From Gemmatimonas groenlandica (GTDB taxonomy: Bacteria > Gemmatimonadota > Gemmatimonadetes > Gemmatimonadales > Gemmatimonadaceae): a DNA stretch of 64,000 nucleotides. The notes beneath the pieces were generated by a model, which searched no databases, was not told where the DNA came from, and saw nothing but the letters and a program-made list of their open reading frames with translations. Shown piece by piece: positions 63,939-64,000 of this stretch. Position numbers and translations under genes: made by a program. The stretch's first letter is position 1. Every line of letters begins with the position of its first letter. The stretch lies in the NCBI RefSeq assembly GCF_013004105.1, contig NZ_CP053085.1:1860001-1924000 (forward strand), written 5' to 3'.

Positions 63939-64000
63939 TCTGGGTGTCCAGCGTCACCAGTCCAGCTCGCTGCGGTTCAGCGGCAAAAGTCTTTCAGAGG

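Overview
The window is GC-rich bacterial chromosome and almost wholly coding. Its gene set points to the Gemmatimonadota (Gemmatimonas-like). It pairs DUF4175 and DUF4159 genes, carries a secreted protein usually mislabelled asparagine synthetase B, a Minf_1886-family protein, a DUF2723 membrane glycosyltransferase and many secreted beta-propeller and Ig-like lipoproteins, and most start codons lack a Shine-Dalgarno sequence. The taxonomic call is inference from content; no rRNA or other definitive marker is present. No phage, insertion sequence, integrase, CRISPR array or replication origin was seen.

Layout. 1-804 (minus) is the N-terminal part of a CopB-like metal P-type ATPase cut by the window edge, divergent from an alpha/beta hydrolase (1059-1970). 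2407-7039 (minus) is a compact four-gene signalling island: a PAS/histidine kinase/double-receiver hybrid, a lone receiver, a receiver-histidine kinase, and a second lone receiver. None carries an output domain. 7374-7718 holds two Met-type tRNAs (elongator-like and initiator) with promoter and terminators. 7770-16883 (minus) is housekeeping: ftsB-like, eno, plsC, thiL, a propeller lipoprotein, nnr, a Minf_1886 protein, glyA and rpiB. 16906-22175 (minus) is catabolic: leucine-type amino-acid dehydrogenase, acyl-CoA dehydrogenase, 3-hydroxyacyl-CoA dehydrogenase, a CPBP membrane protease and thiolase. Its members suggest branched-chain amino-acid and short-chain acyl-CoA oxidation feeding acetyl-CoA.

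22299-28375 has a secreted creatininase-fold protein with altered metal ligands, a PH-domain membrane protein, a PAS-GGDEF protein with a degenerate active site, thrS, and a BON-domain protein interrupted by a frameshift. 28421-35920 (plus) is valS, an Ig-like lipoprotein, gmhB, purN, purH and a small exported protein. 35874-43325 contains a PqiA-like membrane protein, a Tat-exported aminotransferase, the DUF2723 protein, an exported amidohydrolase, a DUF1611 (DgcN-like) protein and a methyltransferase. A perfect 35-bp inverted repeat sits at one convergent junction. 43465-50214 has two tRNA-Ser genes, a BIG2 lipoprotein, a BNR propeller, an M28 peptidase, Dps and gltX.

52099-63425 (minus) is a long, tightly overlapped block: trxA, rsmI, DUF4159, a 1241-residue DUF4175-like membrane protein with a glutamine-rich segment, a TPR protein, the AsnB-mislabelled exported protein, and a DinG-type helicase carrying an N-terminal RadC-like JAMM domain. 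A methylmalonyl-CoA epimerase gene (63528-63938) is divergent from it. The best candidates for new biology are this block, the JAMM-DinG fusion, the output-less phosphorelay island, and the GGDEF protein that keeps an I-site without a catalytic motif.
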